Shown: positions 48,001 through 57,365 of the stretch, piece by piece | Position numbering within the stretch: the first letter of the stretch is position 1 | Layout of the letters: every line of letters starts with the position of its first letter | Origin: a virus | IMG/VR virus record: IMGVR_UViG_3300047546_001437 | Coordinates: 1-64,000 of that record | Reading direction: 5' to 3' (one strand) | Length of the DNA: 64,000 bases | The notes under the pieces: generated by a model | Told to the model about the DNA's origin: nothing | The model's input: only the letters and a program-made list of their open reading frames with translations | Database searches by the model: none | Translations under genes and position numbers: made by a program

Positions 48001-50116
48001 ACTTATTGCTGATAAATCTTTTAGAGCAATGATTGCTACCGCTAAAAATAAAAAAGAACTTAAGTCAATGATTGACCTTTATAATAAATTTATTAAAGAG
48101 CAAGCAGCAAGTGATGCTGTCGCAGATGCAAATAAGGCTTTAGAAGATTTTGGCAAAGACTTTAATTTAACTGAAAAAATTAAAATGAATTTTTCATACG
48201 AAGAAGCCCAAGCAATATTTGCAGACCCAGTACTTAAAGCATTGGTAGAGGCTGGTCAAGAGGGCTCTGAACAATTTAAAAAACTACTAGAAGCAAGAAT
48301 GAGCACTATTGACTTTATGCAGGGAATATTTGATGACGGATTTAATAAAGCGATGGAATGGTTTGATGTACAAGAAAAATCAATTCAACTAGACTTTGAA
48401 TTGGGAACAAACATTAGTGGAAAAAATACTGTATCAGATGCTCTTGCCAAACTTTATGAAGGTACCCCAGTATTTACTGGTCCAGATGGAAAACCAATTT
48501 TAACTTTTAATCTTGAAGCAGATGCAAAGAATATATTAAAGTATGAAGATGAAGTTGCAAGAATGCAATACCAGATTGATGACTGGGAGTATTCGTTAAA
48601 GGAAATTGAAGATCAAGAAAATAAAATTAATGAATCTTATGATGCTAAATATAAAGCATTAGATGCAATTGCACAAGTTAATGCTAGAATAACTCAGCAA
48701 AATAAATCACAGTTAACTATTGCAGATGCTTTAGCGCAAGGAGATATTGCAGCAGCAGCAAAGGCTGTTCAAGAAGCACGTGCTCAAGCAGCACAAAACG
48801 CAATAGATGACCAAAAGAAGGCTTTAGATCAGGCAAAAGAAAACGCATTGGCCAATGTTAGAAATTCTCAAGGCTTTACAAGAGTTCAGATAGAAGAAAA
48901 AATAAAAAATCTTCAGGATGAAATTGCAAAGATTGAAGAGGCACAACTTGAGCCAGCAAGAGAAAGAAATAGACTTGCAGAAGTATTAAAGGAGCAGGCT
49001 GTTTCTACTTTAGAAGTTCTTGGAAAAACACGTACCGAATGGGAGCAGGTAAAGAACGGTATTGATTTGGCAAGAGTAACGAGCAAAGAATATCTTGCTG
49101 CAATGCAGGCTGCCCTTGATATTGTAGATAAAATTAAGAAATACTGGAATGATTTAAATAATAAAGAATATAAGACTTATCATAAAATAATAACAACCTT
49201 TGAATCAGGAACTGGTGGACCAGGTCCAGAGACACCACCAGTAGAACCACCACCATTTGTTCCGCCATCTGGTCCATATACTGCGCCAGACGATCCATTT
49301 ATTCCTAGTGGTGGATACACCGCTCCAAGTGGTTCAACGAATGGTTCAAAGGGAGGCTCATCAGGAGGATCGACAAATAAAGGTTCTTATTCAGCACCTG
49401 GCACAGACATTAATTATGGTTTAAATACTGGTGGATCCACTGCTGCACTACATTTACAAGATTTAGCAAGATTGGCAAATGCTGTAACAGTTGCTAATAT
49501 TACAAAAAATGCTGGACAGACTGCTGGTCAGCATGTTAATGATTTATTAAATATGAATGCTAGAGCAGATGCATTTTCAAAAGAAATAATTAATGCTAAT
49601 GTAAAAAAGATGGGTTCAACTGCATACGGACATCTAGACGAACTCACAAACACTCCAGCACAAAAAGCAGCATCAGCAGCAGCCTTCGCTGCAGAGGCAA
49701 AAGCAGCAGCAGCAAAGAAAGCAGCAGAGGAAGCAGCAAAGAAAAAGGCTGCAGCAGATATTAAAAAGTTTGGTGGAAATGCAATAGCAGCATCACAGTT
49801 TGCAAATTGGCCTAGTGGAAAAGCATCTGGTGGATTAATTAAAAGATTTGCCTTGGGTGGACCAATTATAGGAACCGATGTTGTTCCAGCAATGTTGACA
49901 CCAGGTGAATTTATAATGAGCAGATATGCGGTCGAGTCATTTGGTGTAGATAAGATGAAGGCTATTAATAGCGGAACATATGATTCTGGTTCAGTGTATA
50001 ATTATAACTTAAGCGTAAACGTAAGGTCTGACGCAAATCCAGATCAGATTGCAAATACTGTTATGGCAAAAATACGACAGATTGATTCGTTGAGGCTGAG
50101 AGGCGGAAGAATGTAA
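42029..50116 (+). CDS. Tape measure protein, 2695 aa
   Basis: Residues about 215-420 (AIRFKRVYGEMFTTGQETDK, MEMAATAAASGKMGADLLAQ and on) are the conserved phage tail tape-measure core domain. Hydrophobic segments lie near 540-575, 1195-1240 and 1434-1480 (for example AGATAGSVVPVVGTAIGAAI), as expected for a protein inserted in the host membrane at DNA entry. Long helical stretches and a Pro-rich linker (PPVEPPPFVPPSGPYTAPDD, about 2405) follow. The motif TD-(T/V)-VPAMLTPGE occurs at about 680 and 2616. At about 1.5 A per residue, a tail near 400 nm is predicted. No peptidase or lysozyme motif seen. Confidence 0.93.
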   Translation: MADIQSNIQVNIDTSEALASIKALQRQISAFHTSMAKSGAAAAAVSANLQQNLVNSLNATGKFAAEMRTIRTSTESFTNSLEKNKFTMREYFRYAGASTKTFGRLFRSEFDTIEKVARERVKTLQTQYIKMGRDANGAMKAIAVRPLALDMENLATKTQIAAQRQQLLNQLLKQGSTNLLNFGKNTQWAGRQLMVGFTIPLMYLGTAASKTFMKLEEQAIRFKRVYGEMFTTGQETDKMLKEVQLLAKEFTKYGVAVEKTMEMAATAAASGKMGADLLAQVNQATRLAVLGGVEQEQALETTISLTNAFGVAAEDLTKKINFLNAVENQTVVSIEDLTVAIPKAGPVVQQLGGDVEDLAFFLTAMKEGGINASEGANALKSGLASLINPTKKASAMLADMGINITGIVEANKGNVKGVVVEFAKALDTLDPLNRARAIEQLFGKFQFSRLSTLFQNVIAQGSQASRVLSLTQATTEELAILAERELKRVEESPMYKFKKSIEDLKVTLAPVGEAFLKAVTPIVEFVAKILDKFNNLGDGAKNFVVILTTVLAGIGPVALMTFGLLANGLANIIKLFTSVKSLFNRVGQSSQTLGATTEYMTQEQLQAAAVASSLDQVHNKLIQTFTSERNALTALIAAYQRAVAAQAAFMPVAGMVRGKGGPKKFNKGTVGVRYYANGTDTVPAMLTPGEAVIPAGPAQHPANKPAIAYMVAGGILGQHATGTTKIVGDRSVGFGGKQFVASTSASVIGIQNLIKDAQRLSGVISNIDDLILQALNEAVNAINSKGKVSIKNFKSALATVGGGAIPMGKTTKAYQGGFAGNAGVVAAHGTPGVVLSASQANKLGAQLAPGAVASQLMQTTGNVRMLSNMTFPMPASFNKGQMTGAEGAKWVGQNRARFTSMIAQQHGLSPNDPGLLEFGKIIGQALKRMGNTVVSESQFEEIIEQGLKRDLDAAAKGALLKSKNTFATAQIGGFAGRAGHGGIQRVNLPANAAGQSFAGLNLGGRSYRSQNIAQYNEQADKFVVKRVRERAKRFAITTATAFESGIKEVLQVASPSKRMQKIGQDSGRGLILGAQEFVDDARAAGQQIGGAAAQGVMSQSQKIAASRTALYGTGPIDPAQKSIRRQLEKQERLRAIQERRMLQQSTVAGMVAGGAGVKNAPAPADPDGPGTTRGRMGAGTGMMAASGVMMAASMAPGKVGEVAQKLMMPLMTLTMLLPLIQSPLGAFAVGLTAVVAATLALRMAFDKAQDNAMKMAEAMGSGEKAIQDLSEFAGTARAGEIMDKRRSNALSQFQVQPGKTTFGQAYVQSEQGKAMLKNITETMQTGGKGAAKSQLINQLTTGVASGAITVEQARSMAANISQQLGDYGFGIQVSAKLTELLGVNGENLQKDPLTLRVRLVEESRKDLQSKSKLLNTAAPGALTQTQGKVQMAGLGAVGAIAGGSLAAGALAGATAGSVVPVVGTAIGAAIGATIAAGVGYFAQKGQQEKLGRASGAHVAMQKMALEQSQEMQDSLRLEYEQRIANAKAAGDTAEAIRLQGEYEAANAKLLAENGRLVTDIQTTYANASGAVKGALETGVDKAITQKYKGTAMEDIAPMAKDLINDSGLSKEQQYTLKMQVASGNMDPMQIVNLMDSFGKDQQTLTKVMEIVTKFGGTFANQAMSISSLFVDKDGKPLKKQQTKFIADISTKTPAEAEKYLNLFTQIGKVGQSELVDLGVALTYYNNNPEAAQKLDETINKINEQKGKISLDIATKIVGAKEMEVLRANQEYFNSLPPEQQKIYLQTLTTVVNMEGNNKDAVQAWLKANPGKTELDYYGQATYQVTKTSSDSTTKPTGKTPSSAGKAESSVLDDLLKKLRDVRKNQIKVTEGWGASRKALESLFGGKKTITAFSGIEQDLRKLGAGQNLIELIIGMDPKEYEKRKKSLFKFDNKGNIIGLKRDAKNIQEALNSIVAGQFQSGIEEQRQGIIDQNKAFEKLSQLGVPVGKAYELIADKSFRAMIATAKNKKELKSMIDLYNKFIKEQAASDAVADANKALEDFGKDFNLTEKIKMNFSYEEAQAIFADPVLKALVEAGQEGSEQFKKLLEARMSTIDFMQGIFDDGFNKAMEWFDVQEKSIQLDFELGTNISGKNTVSDALAKLYEGTPVFTGPDGKPILTFNLEADAKNILKYEDEVARMQYQIDDWEYSLKEIEDQENKINESYDAKYKALDAIAQVNARITQQNKSQLTIADALAQGDIAAAAKAVQEARAQAAQNAIDDQKKALDQAKENALANVRNSQGFTRVQIEEKIKNLQDEIAKIEEAQLEPARERNRLAEVLKEQAVSTLEVLGKTRTEWEQVKNGIDLARVTSKEYLAAMQAALDIVDKIKKYWNDLNNKEYKTYHKIITTFESGTGGPGPETPPVEPPPFVPPSGPYTAPDDPFIPSGGYTAPSGSTNGSKGGSSGGSTNKGSYSAPGTDINYGLNTGGSTAALHLQDLARLANAVTVANITKNAGQTAGQHVNDLLNMNARADAFSKEIINANVKKMGSTAYGHLDELTNTPAQKAASAAAFAAEAKAAAAKKAAEEAAKKKAAADIKKFGGNAIAASQFANWPSGKASGGLIKRFALGGPIIGTDVVPAMLTPGEFIMSRYAVESFGVDKMKAINSGTYDSGSVYNYNLSVNVRSDANPDQIANTVMAKIRQIDSLRLRGGRM

Positions 50117-50799
50117 TGGCAGCACCAACATATTTAACGGGACGTAAAAAATATCAGAGACCACAGGCTATGCTATGGTCAGAAAATGCTGGCACCCTAG
50201 TTGCTGCTCCTACCCCAACTGATCCAGATTTTACCCTATATGTTCCAACAGGCCTAGAGATAGGCTCAGATCCTGGCTCAGAGACCAATACAGCCATGAT
50301 TGACCAGTTCTTGATACTTTCAGATGACAATCGCAGTCCAATCGATTTTAGGCCTATTAGAATCGAAAAGCGGGAAAGAATGGTAAATGGCCGTATGAGG
50401 TCCTATCATATTGCAGATAAGATGGGTATTGATGTCTCATGGCAAATGTTACCATCTAGATCATTTTATACTAGACCAGATTTTAATTCAACAACTGGAT
50501 TACCATCAGTTAGCGGGTATGGCAGACCAAACTATTTAGACGAGCAATATACAACAGATGGTGGAGCAGGCGGAGTTGAACTATTAGACTGGTATAAAAA
50601 TCATACTGGCTCATTTTGGGTTTATCTTTCATATGACAATTATGCAAACTTTGGTAAAGACGAAAAGGCTTATGGGCATCTTGGTCAATATAATGAATTA
50701 ATTGAAATGTTTTTTACAGACTTTCAATATACCGTTGTTAAGCGTGGTGGAAGTAACTATGATTTTTGGAATATTTCTGTAACTCTGGAAGAGGTATAA
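50116..50799 (+). CDS. Distal tail-like protein, 227 aa
   Basis: First gene after the tape measure (TAATG overlap). Begins MAAPTYLTGRKKYQRPQAML; the core FRPIRIEKRERMVNGRMRSY with HIADKMGIDVSWQMLPSRSF and the end FTDFQYTVVKRGGSNYDFWN are typical of the minor tail protein that begins the distal tail (Dit-type) in actinobacterial phages. Likely forms the ring joining tube and tip. Predicted from order and composition. Confidence 0.7.
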   Translation: MAAPTYLTGRKKYQRPQAMLWSENAGTLVAAPTPTDPDFTLYVPTGLEIGSDPGSETNTAMIDQFLILSDDNRSPIDFRPIRIEKRERMVNGRMRSYHIADKMGIDVSWQMLPSRSFYTRPDFNSTTGLPSVSGYGRPNYLDEQYTTDGGAGGVELLDWYKNHTGSFWVYLSYDNYANFGKDEKAYGHLGQYNELIEMFFTDFQYTVVKRGGSNYDFWNISVTLEEV

Positions 50800-50800
50800 A

Positions 50801-53800
50801 GTGTTTCAGAATGAAGAATTAAAAAATCATTTAGAGACATCTTCTGTTATTAGAACTCAATCTGCTGTAATTGCAGAATGGAATATGAATATTCCTAATA
50901 ATATTTTACAAATAGGAAATTATAGATATAGACCAACTGCATCAGATTCTAGCGCAGACGCAAAATATAGAATACCAGCAGGAACATTTGATATTAATGA
51001 TTCTGGTAATTTTTATACTGGTGCAACAGATGCAGATATTAAAATAGATGGTGGCCTAGATCCAGAAGATAATGCAACACCAATGTTTTTAATTTCTAAA
51101 AAAGAAAAACAAAAAATGCTATATTCTTTAGAAGACTGTTTTAATAGATTTAGACCAAGATCTGGAATTAATAAAGCCTCATATATGAGTGGTAGATTTT
51201 TACATCATGCAAACTTGAACATGTTTAATCGTCCAAGATACTATATGCCAGACAAGAATGACTCTTTTAAATACTGGACATCTCATAGAACAGAAAATGG
51301 AAATGAATATGGCATTGCAAATATATTGTTAAATGGTCAAAATTATATAGATGATGCAGCACCATATGTTGTTTACAAAGAAAAGGTTCCAGCAAATAGA
51401 ATTGTTGTAAAAATGCAAACTCACGTAGGAGAAACCGATCTTGGAACTTTTACTAGTTTAGGTAAAACATTTTCAGACCCATTTTATGGCGATGTAAATA
51501 AGAGAACGCCAACTAAGTGGAAAGTTCAGTATCTAGACGACAAAAATAATTGGATAGATATTATAGGATTTAATGGCTCTTCAAAAAGAAGAGACGGAAC
51601 TCCAGTAATTAAATCTGACGGGTATGTAGAGTTAGCATATGGTTTAATAGTTCCAGATAAATATAGAGACACCTTTATTAAGGCTGAAGAGTTTGCAACA
51701 GCGCTTTTATTGCCAAAAGAGAGTTTAGTTGGGTATGCCTACCTCATCAAATCTTCTGAAACAGATATTGGTACATACCATATTTGGACTGGTAATACTC
51801 CAAGCGGTTACGAACAGTTTACCCCAGTTTATGGTTGGTACTTAGAAGAGGAGACAGTTGATAGATTAACAAATTTTGTAACAGATCTTACATCTCCAAT
51901 ATCATATAAAGGTGCCCAAGATAATCAAACCAAATATCGTGAATTCTCTTATATAAATGGGCTCAGGGTTGTTGTAGAAACAATGAACAAGTTCGACTCA
52001 TGTTTTGAACTAATTGAATTATCGCCAAGATTATGCGTAGATTTATCTGATAAAACCACAGCGTTTTCATTAAATAAAATAGGGTCAGATATTGGAACAT
52101 CTGGCCTACCAGTTGGTCAGTTATTAGCATCTAATGGCTCACTAACATTGTTTGATTATGATCAAGCATTTAATACAAATAATTTAACTAGCATAGTTAA
52201 AGACTTTATTACAAAAAATATACAGATTAAGTTCTATGAAATAATTATTGACGTTGATGGATATGATTATTTTATTCCATTAAAAACGATGTATACAGAA
52301 GGATTTCCAACAACAGATAGTAGGTCTAGAACAGTTACTTTAACCCTAAGAGACATGTTCTTTTATATGGAATCGCTGCTTGCCCCACAAATTTTACTTA
52401 CAAATGTTTCATTAAGTAGTGCTGTATCAATGCTATTAGATTCAGTAGGATTTTCTAATTACACATTTAAAAGATTATCTTCAGATAAAGAAAGTATTAT
52501 TCCATATTTCTTTATTCCACCAGATAAAACGATAGCAGAAATATTAAATGACATTGCTCGATCTACACAAACTGCAATGTTTTTTGACGAATATAATAAT
52601 TTAGTCTGTATGAGTAAAGAATACATGTTGCCGACATTGACACAAAGAGATACAGATTTTACGCTTATTGGATCAAAGGATATGCAACAAGACGGCGCTA
52701 TTAAAAATAAAACTACCTCTAATAAATTATCTAATATTATTGGAATATCTTCTCAAAATAGTGATGTATTTAATGATGGGTCAATTAGATATAAGACACG
52801 GTATATTCAAAAAACATATGGCAGTATTCGTCAGGCCAGTTTAATTGATAGAGAAAAAACCTGGATTTATAAACCCGTACTTTTATGGGAGGTCGAAGGA
52901 ACAGAAAATACAAAATCTGTAAATGATCAATCTGGAAAGCAGTCAGACTATGTTCTTAGTGCTATTCCACTAAACTCAGATTTAAGCAATACAGTTCCCA
53001 CAGTATCAAATAACACTGTAATTAATAATACTATGGATTTAGGCGAAGGTGTTTATTGGATAAGCAGATATAACGGATATTTTTATGCAAATGGAGAAAT
53101 TATTAAGTATGATGCTGTTCAATATAGTATTACAGATTTTGGAAATGTTTGGATTACGAGCACAAGAGATTATCAAAACTACTTTTCAAAATTAAGACAT
53201 AATGGCAAAATATATCCAACAGGACTTGTAAGAATCTATACTAAGCCATACTATGAGATTATAAATGGAACAACAAGGCTAAAGTCTGGAGCAGTAGAAA
53301 AGCATGGTCGTGGGCAGTTTGGTACATCTGTTGTTTCTCATAATGCTGGCCTGTCTTCATATTGGTCAGACAATGCGAATGTACGTGGATGCTCCATGAA
53401 GTCAGAATTCTTATTTTCATTAATACCAACATCAGACGCTAAAGAAGCATCCCTTGAATTAGAACTTGATAACGGTCCTGCTGGAATAAATAATGAATTA
53501 GCAAAACAAACTGTTAGAAACGGAACTATAAAAAATTTCCTTGCCTTGTCTTATTCAAATGAAACATCTTCTAATGCAATATCATCTACACAATCTGGAA
53601 CAATTCAGTCATCTGCATTAGTTATGAACGGTCCATCTTTTCCTACAACTCAAAAGAGTATTGACTTTATATCATATATAAATAAGCCATTAGATAATAG
53701 ATTTAAGCACTTTGGAACACGAATGAGAATTATCGGAAAAATAGAAAATAATGAAAATCGTGGACAAACTCCAATTGGCTCAACAACATATTTTGTTGTA

Positions 53801-55165
53801 ACAGGAAATACTCCAGATCAAAATATCAACGTAAGTGGTGGCTCTGGAGGATTAGCAGTAATGCTCAATCCATCTACAAATGTTGGATACTACTTTGAGA
53901 TCATGGCTCTTACTGAAAATAACATAACTGATTATAATTCGTCTGCAGAAAATTTGCATAACATTATTTTTTATAAAGTTTTAAGAAGTTCTGAGGATGT
54001 AGAAAATACAACAATCAAACAGGGAGATGCAATTCCAGTAAAACTATGGGGAGGATTATCAAACATTATTGTTGATGATGGAAACTTTACTGGTCAATAT
54101 AGAATGACTGGAGAAGAGAACCCAACAGTTTATGATCTTGCTGTTGAATATCAGGATATTGGAACATTTAGAAGATTCTTTCTTTATATCAATAATAAAA
54201 TAGTGGCAACTGTTGATGATACAGAACCATTACCAATTTATAATAATATGGCACCATTTATTCGTGGTTCTGCACGATGCATGTTTGAGAATATATATGC
54301 ATTGACAAATAACTATAGTCAAAATACTGTGTTTGCTTTAGACACACCGATTATGTCTGCAATCAATGACTCTGAAATTGATGTCAATGAGTCATTTAGA
54401 AAATATTCTATGAGTGGTATTGTTCAATCTACATACCTTTCTGGAATTAGCCCGAACGATCCTCCAAAATACAATATGTATTTTGAAGAATTTGGAACTA
54501 TTATGCGTGAGGCCTCCTATTTTAATATTAGATATGATAAGGCATATCCAGCACTATACGCCAAAATGTCTCCAACATTCAACAAACTAAAGGGGTATGT
54601 TGTTTCTGGATTTAGGGCGGGATCTTATGGTGCAGAATTTTTAATATTTAATGCCACAGACACAGCATTAAACCTAGATGCAAGTAGTGGTAATTATTTA
54701 AGAATACAAGGAATAACCTTTACACAGGAATCAGAGCATGATTATAAGGTTGATGAATATTTTTCTAGAAATAGTGATTTTTCAAATCCACAATTTAAAG
54801 CGGATACACTTGTTAGATCACCATTAATAATTAAACAGCAATATGATGATATTAAGGCAAGTAGAATGACATACGGTAAAAAAGACTTCTCTATTGATGC
54901 ACCATATTTACAAACACAAGATGATGCACAAAATATTATGTCTTGGATTATTTCTAAAATTATGAAGCCAAGAAAGTCTGTAGGAGTTCAGGCTTTTGGA
55001 GTTCCTATATTACAATTAGGAGATATTGTAAAAATTGACTATAAGGACTCAGAAGGAAATAATGAGATTTGCTCAGATGACTCTAGATTTGTTGTTTATA
55101 ATATTGAATATAGTAGGCAGTCCGATGGACCAGAGGCTAAAATATATTTAAGTGAGGTTGTGTAA
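50801..55165 (+). CDS. Large minor tail / tail-tip protein, 1454 aa
   Basis: GTG start 2 nt after the Dit-like gene. N-terminal SVIRTQSAVIAEWNMNIPNN and RPRYYMPDKNDSFKYWTSHR, a middle PYFFIPPDKTIAEILNDIAR (baseplate hub-like), a LamG-like or beta region around 1050-1140, and a C-terminal PRKSVGVQAFGVPILQLGDI with VKIDYKDSEGNN. The LQLGDIVKIDY end is found in many Tal/hub proteins. It probably forms the tip complex that opens the envelope. No catalytic site identified. Confidence 0.78.
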   Translation: MFQNEELKNHLETSSVIRTQSAVIAEWNMNIPNNILQIGNYRYRPTASDSSADAKYRIPAGTFDINDSGNFYTGATDADIKIDGGLDPEDNATPMFLISKKEKQKMLYSLEDCFNRFRPRSGINKASYMSGRFLHHANLNMFNRPRYYMPDKNDSFKYWTSHRTENGNEYGIANILLNGQNYIDDAAPYVVYKEKVPANRIVVKMQTHVGETDLGTFTSLGKTFSDPFYGDVNKRTPTKWKVQYLDDKNNWIDIIGFNGSSKRRDGTPVIKSDGYVELAYGLIVPDKYRDTFIKAEEFATALLLPKESLVGYAYLIKSSETDIGTYHIWTGNTPSGYEQFTPVYGWYLEEETVDRLTNFVTDLTSPISYKGAQDNQTKYREFSYINGLRVVVETMNKFDSCFELIELSPRLCVDLSDKTTAFSLNKIGSDIGTSGLPVGQLLASNGSLTLFDYDQAFNTNNLTSIVKDFITKNIQIKFYEIIIDVDGYDYFIPLKTMYTEGFPTTDSRSRTVTLTLRDMFFYMESLLAPQILLTNVSLSSAVSMLLDSVGFSNYTFKRLSSDKESIIPYFFIPPDKTIAEILNDIARSTQTAMFFDEYNNLVCMSKEYMLPTLTQRDTDFTLIGSKDMQQDGAIKNKTTSNKLSNIIGISSQNSDVFNDGSIRYKTRYIQKTYGSIRQASLIDREKTWIYKPVLLWEVEGTENTKSVNDQSGKQSDYVLSAIPLNSDLSNTVPTVSNNTVINNTMDLGEGVYWISRYNGYFYANGEIIKYDAVQYSITDFGNVWITSTRDYQNYFSKLRHNGKIYPTGLVRIYTKPYYEIINGTTRLKSGAVEKHGRGQFGTSVVSHNAGLSSYWSDNANVRGCSMKSEFLFSLIPTSDAKEASLELELDNGPAGINNELAKQTVRNGTIKNFLALSYSNETSSNAISSTQSGTIQSSALVMNGPSFPTTQKSIDFISYINKPLDNRFKHFGTRMRIIGKIENNENRGQTPIGSTTYFVVTGNTPDQNINVSGGSGGLAVMLNPSTNVGYYFEIMALTENNITDYNSSAENLHNIIFYKVLRSSEDVENTTIKQGDAIPVKLWGGLSNIIVDDGNFTGQYRMTGEENPTVYDLAVEYQDIGTFRRFFLYINNKIVATVDDTEPLPIYNNMAPFIRGSARCMFENIYALTNNYSQNTVFALDTPIMSAINDSEIDVNESFRKYSMSGIVQSTYLSGISPNDPPKYNMYFEEFGTIMREASYFNIRYDKAYPALYAKMSPTFNKLKGYVVSGFRAGSYGAEFLIFNATDTALNLDASSGNYLRIQGITFTQESEHDYKVDEYFSRNSDFSNPQFKADTLVRSPLIIKQQYDDIKASRMTYGKKDFSIDAPYLQTQDDAQNIMSWIISKIMKPRKSVGVQAFGVPILQLGDIVKIDYKDSEGNNEICSDDSRFVVYNIEYSRQSDGPEAKIYLSEVV

Positions 55166-55166
55166 T

Positions 55167-55772
55167 ATGTCATTTGATTATAGTGGATATCCAGAAACAC
55201 CAGACGTTATATATCACCATAAAGGGTACTCTGCACCTACAGCAGCATCATCCAATGTTGAGGCAGTATCCGCAAGCCTTATGGGAATTTCTGGATCACA
55301 AAATACTGGTTCCTCTTCTAGCGCTTCAACGACAGATTCTGTTAAGGCAGCAAGGCCAGACATTATTATTACAACAGAAGAAGCAACACCAATTGAGTTA
55401 ATGACAGACCTTATATTTGAGGATATAGGTGGACAAGAATTAATTAATATTGCAAGAACAGATATTGTAAATGGTCAAAATGTTCTTTATCATCCAATTA
55501 AAAATTTAAGCAGTATATATTTTAAGTATAATCCACAAAATATATTAGCACTACAAAAAACCTCTGAAGAGTATTTTAAAAAATTTCCAATAAAACTGGG
55601 TGATAAAATCCCTACCTGCGGAACTGGGCCAGATTGTAAAACAGTATATTTAGAGGATGGAACAGGAAATCTTATCATAAACGTGATAAATCTTGAGGAT
55701 GATGAGCAGGTAGAGGTTCAGATCCTTATTAATGGAAAAATTTATAATGGTACAATATATGAGGCGGAATAA
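55167..55772 (+). CDS. Minor tail protein, 201 aa
   Basis: ATG 55167 lies one base after the previous stop. Ser-rich linker (SGSQNTGSSSSASTTDSVKA) followed by a beta domain with IELMTDLIFEDIGGQELINI, ARTDIVNGQNVLYHPIKNLS and a C-terminal ILINGKIYNGTIYEAE. The EDIGGQELI-x(2)-AR-x-D-x-VNG stretch recurs in tip proteins of actinophages. Probably a small subunit on the tail tip. Confidence 0.68.
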   Translation: MSFDYSGYPETPDVIYHHKGYSAPTAASSNVEAVSASLMGISGSQNTGSSSSASTTDSVKAARPDIIITTEEATPIELMTDLIFEDIGGQELINIARTDIVNGQNVLYHPIKNLSSIYFKYNPQNILALQKTSEEYFKKFPIKLGDKIPTCGTGPDCKTVYLEDGTGNLIINVINLEDDEQVEVQILINGKIYNGTIYEAE

Positions 55773-55774
55773 CT

Positions 55775-56917
55775 ATGATAACTAATACTGGTAAAAACAT
55801 ACTTGCAAAATATTTGATAGGACAGGCCCCTGCGTATGCCTCATATATTGCAATAGGCTGTGGAGCAAAGCCATTATCCTTAGATGCTAATTTTGGAGAT
55901 TATTCAAATAAAACACGTTTAGATTTTGAAATGCTGCGTGTACCAATTACTTCTCGTGGGTATGTAACAGAAGATGGCATTTCTAAGATAGTTTTAACTG
56001 CAGAACTTCCAAGCGAAGAAAGATATGAGATTTCTGAGGTTGGTGTATTTTCTGCTGGAGCAAATTCTCAGGCTGGGGCATATGACAGTAAGACAGTTTA
56101 TGCATTTACTCAGGATGAAAATTGGCAGCATCACGTTCCATCTTCTGGCACGGGTTTAGCAACAGCGATTCCAATTGTTTATTCTCCATTAGACGGAGAC
56201 CTAGAAAATAATGTTATTAATCAACCATATTCAGTTTTTCAAACAAATGCAGATAATAGAATTTTTACAAATTCAAATAGAGTAAATAGATACGAAAGAT
56301 GTAGATTTTTTAATAATATTGTTGTAATGCGTGGTAATTCATCATCTCTTACCTCTTCAGGTGGGCACATTAATGTTGGCTCTGGATCAGAGCACATACA
56401 CCTAACTGGAGCAATAGTTGACTTTACCAAAAACTCACCAACAGACGATATCAAATTTGGATTTACTGTTATAAATAAAACAGGCAACTCTATTGCTGTT
56501 CCAGACAATGTAAAAATTCTTTTAGAATTTTCTTCTACGGATGTTCATAATACGGGGCAGTGGGCCAGATTTGAGTTAGATTTAAGCAATGGTACGGGTG
56601 CTAATCAACATGACTTTTCTACAAGCAGATACGTTGTAGCATCTAAGCAATTACAACAGTTATATATGAGTGACGGGTTTACTTGGAATAGCGTAGATGT
56701 TGTAAAAATTTATGCATGTGTTACTGAAAACGGTTCGCCATCAGAAGATTTTTATGTATGTTTTGATGCAATTAGATTAGAAAATAATAGCAGTATAAAT
56801 CCATTATATGGAATGACTGGTTACTCTGTTATAAAGACAAATGGATCTCAAACAATTGTTAAGGCAGCAAATACTACTAACTATATAGAATTTAGATTTG
56901 CTTTGGATGTACAATAA
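55775..56917 (+). CDS. Tail-tip fibre/collar protein, 380 aa
   Basis: MITNTGKNILAKYLIGQAPA with YIAIGCGAKPL and EERYEISEVGVFSAGAN are a common baseplate-attached N-terminal domain of phage fibres (tail-collar-like). The C-terminal 200 residues are beta-rich (LTGAIVDFTKNSPTDDIKFG, FDAIRLENNSSINPLYGMTG). No coiled coil; possibly a globular receptor binder. Coupled to the next gene by TAATG. Confidence 0.72.
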   Translation: MITNTGKNILAKYLIGQAPAYASYIAIGCGAKPLSLDANFGDYSNKTRLDFEMLRVPITSRGYVTEDGISKIVLTAELPSEERYEISEVGVFSAGANSQAGAYDSKTVYAFTQDENWQHHVPSSGTGLATAIPIVYSPLDGDLENNVINQPYSVFQTNADNRIFTNSNRVNRYERCRFFNNIVVMRGNSSSLTSSGGHINVGSGSEHIHLTGAIVDFTKNSPTDDIKFGFTVINKTGNSIAVPDNVKILLEFSSTDVHNTGQWARFELDLSNGTGANQHDFSTSRYVVASKQLQQLYMSDGFTWNSVDVVKIYACVTENGSPSEDFYVCFDAIRLENNSSINPLYGMTGYSVIKTNGSQTIVKAANTTNYIEFRFALDVQ

Positions 56918-57351
56918 TGGCAGATAATAATATTAAAAAAGTTATTATACTAAAAAAAGATTTGCCACAATTTTATGGTTCAGATCAAGAGTATGTAGTT
57001 AAATATAGAATAATCACAGAAGATAAGAACAGGACTTCTCATTGGTCTCCAAACTATAAATTACCTGTAGCACCAGTTACAGCAATAGATTATAGAATTG
57101 CTGTAGAGCAGTCTCACGATATGATCAATGCTGTATGGACTCCAAATTCTACAACAAAGTCAGAATTTGATATTTATGTTAAATGGGACAGTGATCCATG
57201 GCAGTTTATATCTACTGTTTTTACAACAAGTTATTCTACAATTATTAAATCTGGAGCAGCACATTTTCAACTTGCTGTACAGGTTCCAACATTTCCGAAG
57301 GAGCGTTTTTCTGGGGCTACATTATTTGAGTCTACCCAGATAAACGTTTAA
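56917..57351 (+). CDS. Fibronectin-III-like minor tail protein, 144 aa
   Basis: Pattern YVVKYRIITEDKNRTSHWSP, then AVWTPNSTTKSEFDIYVKWD, and a final strand (FQLAVQVPTFPKERFSGATL) with SSW-like spacing is that of FN3 domains that decorate tail-tip proteins. Only two modules fit. A TGGTATAAT box overlaps its end. Probably displays on the tail tip. Confidence 0.62.
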   Translation: MADNNIKKVIILKKDLPQFYGSDQEYVVKYRIITEDKNRTSHWSPNYKLPVAPVTAIDYRIAVEQSHDMINAVWTPNSTTKSEFDIYVKWDSDPWQFISTVFTTSYSTIIKSGAAHFQLAVQVPTFPKERFSGATLFESTQINV

Positions 57352-57360
57352 TGGTATAAT
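57352..57360 (+). promoter_or_regulatory. Leaderless promoter TGGTATAAT
   Basis: TGG + TATAAT (57355-57360), 5 nt before ATG 57366; overlaps the stop of 56917-57351. Confidence 0.65.
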
Positions 57361-57365
57361 TAAAT

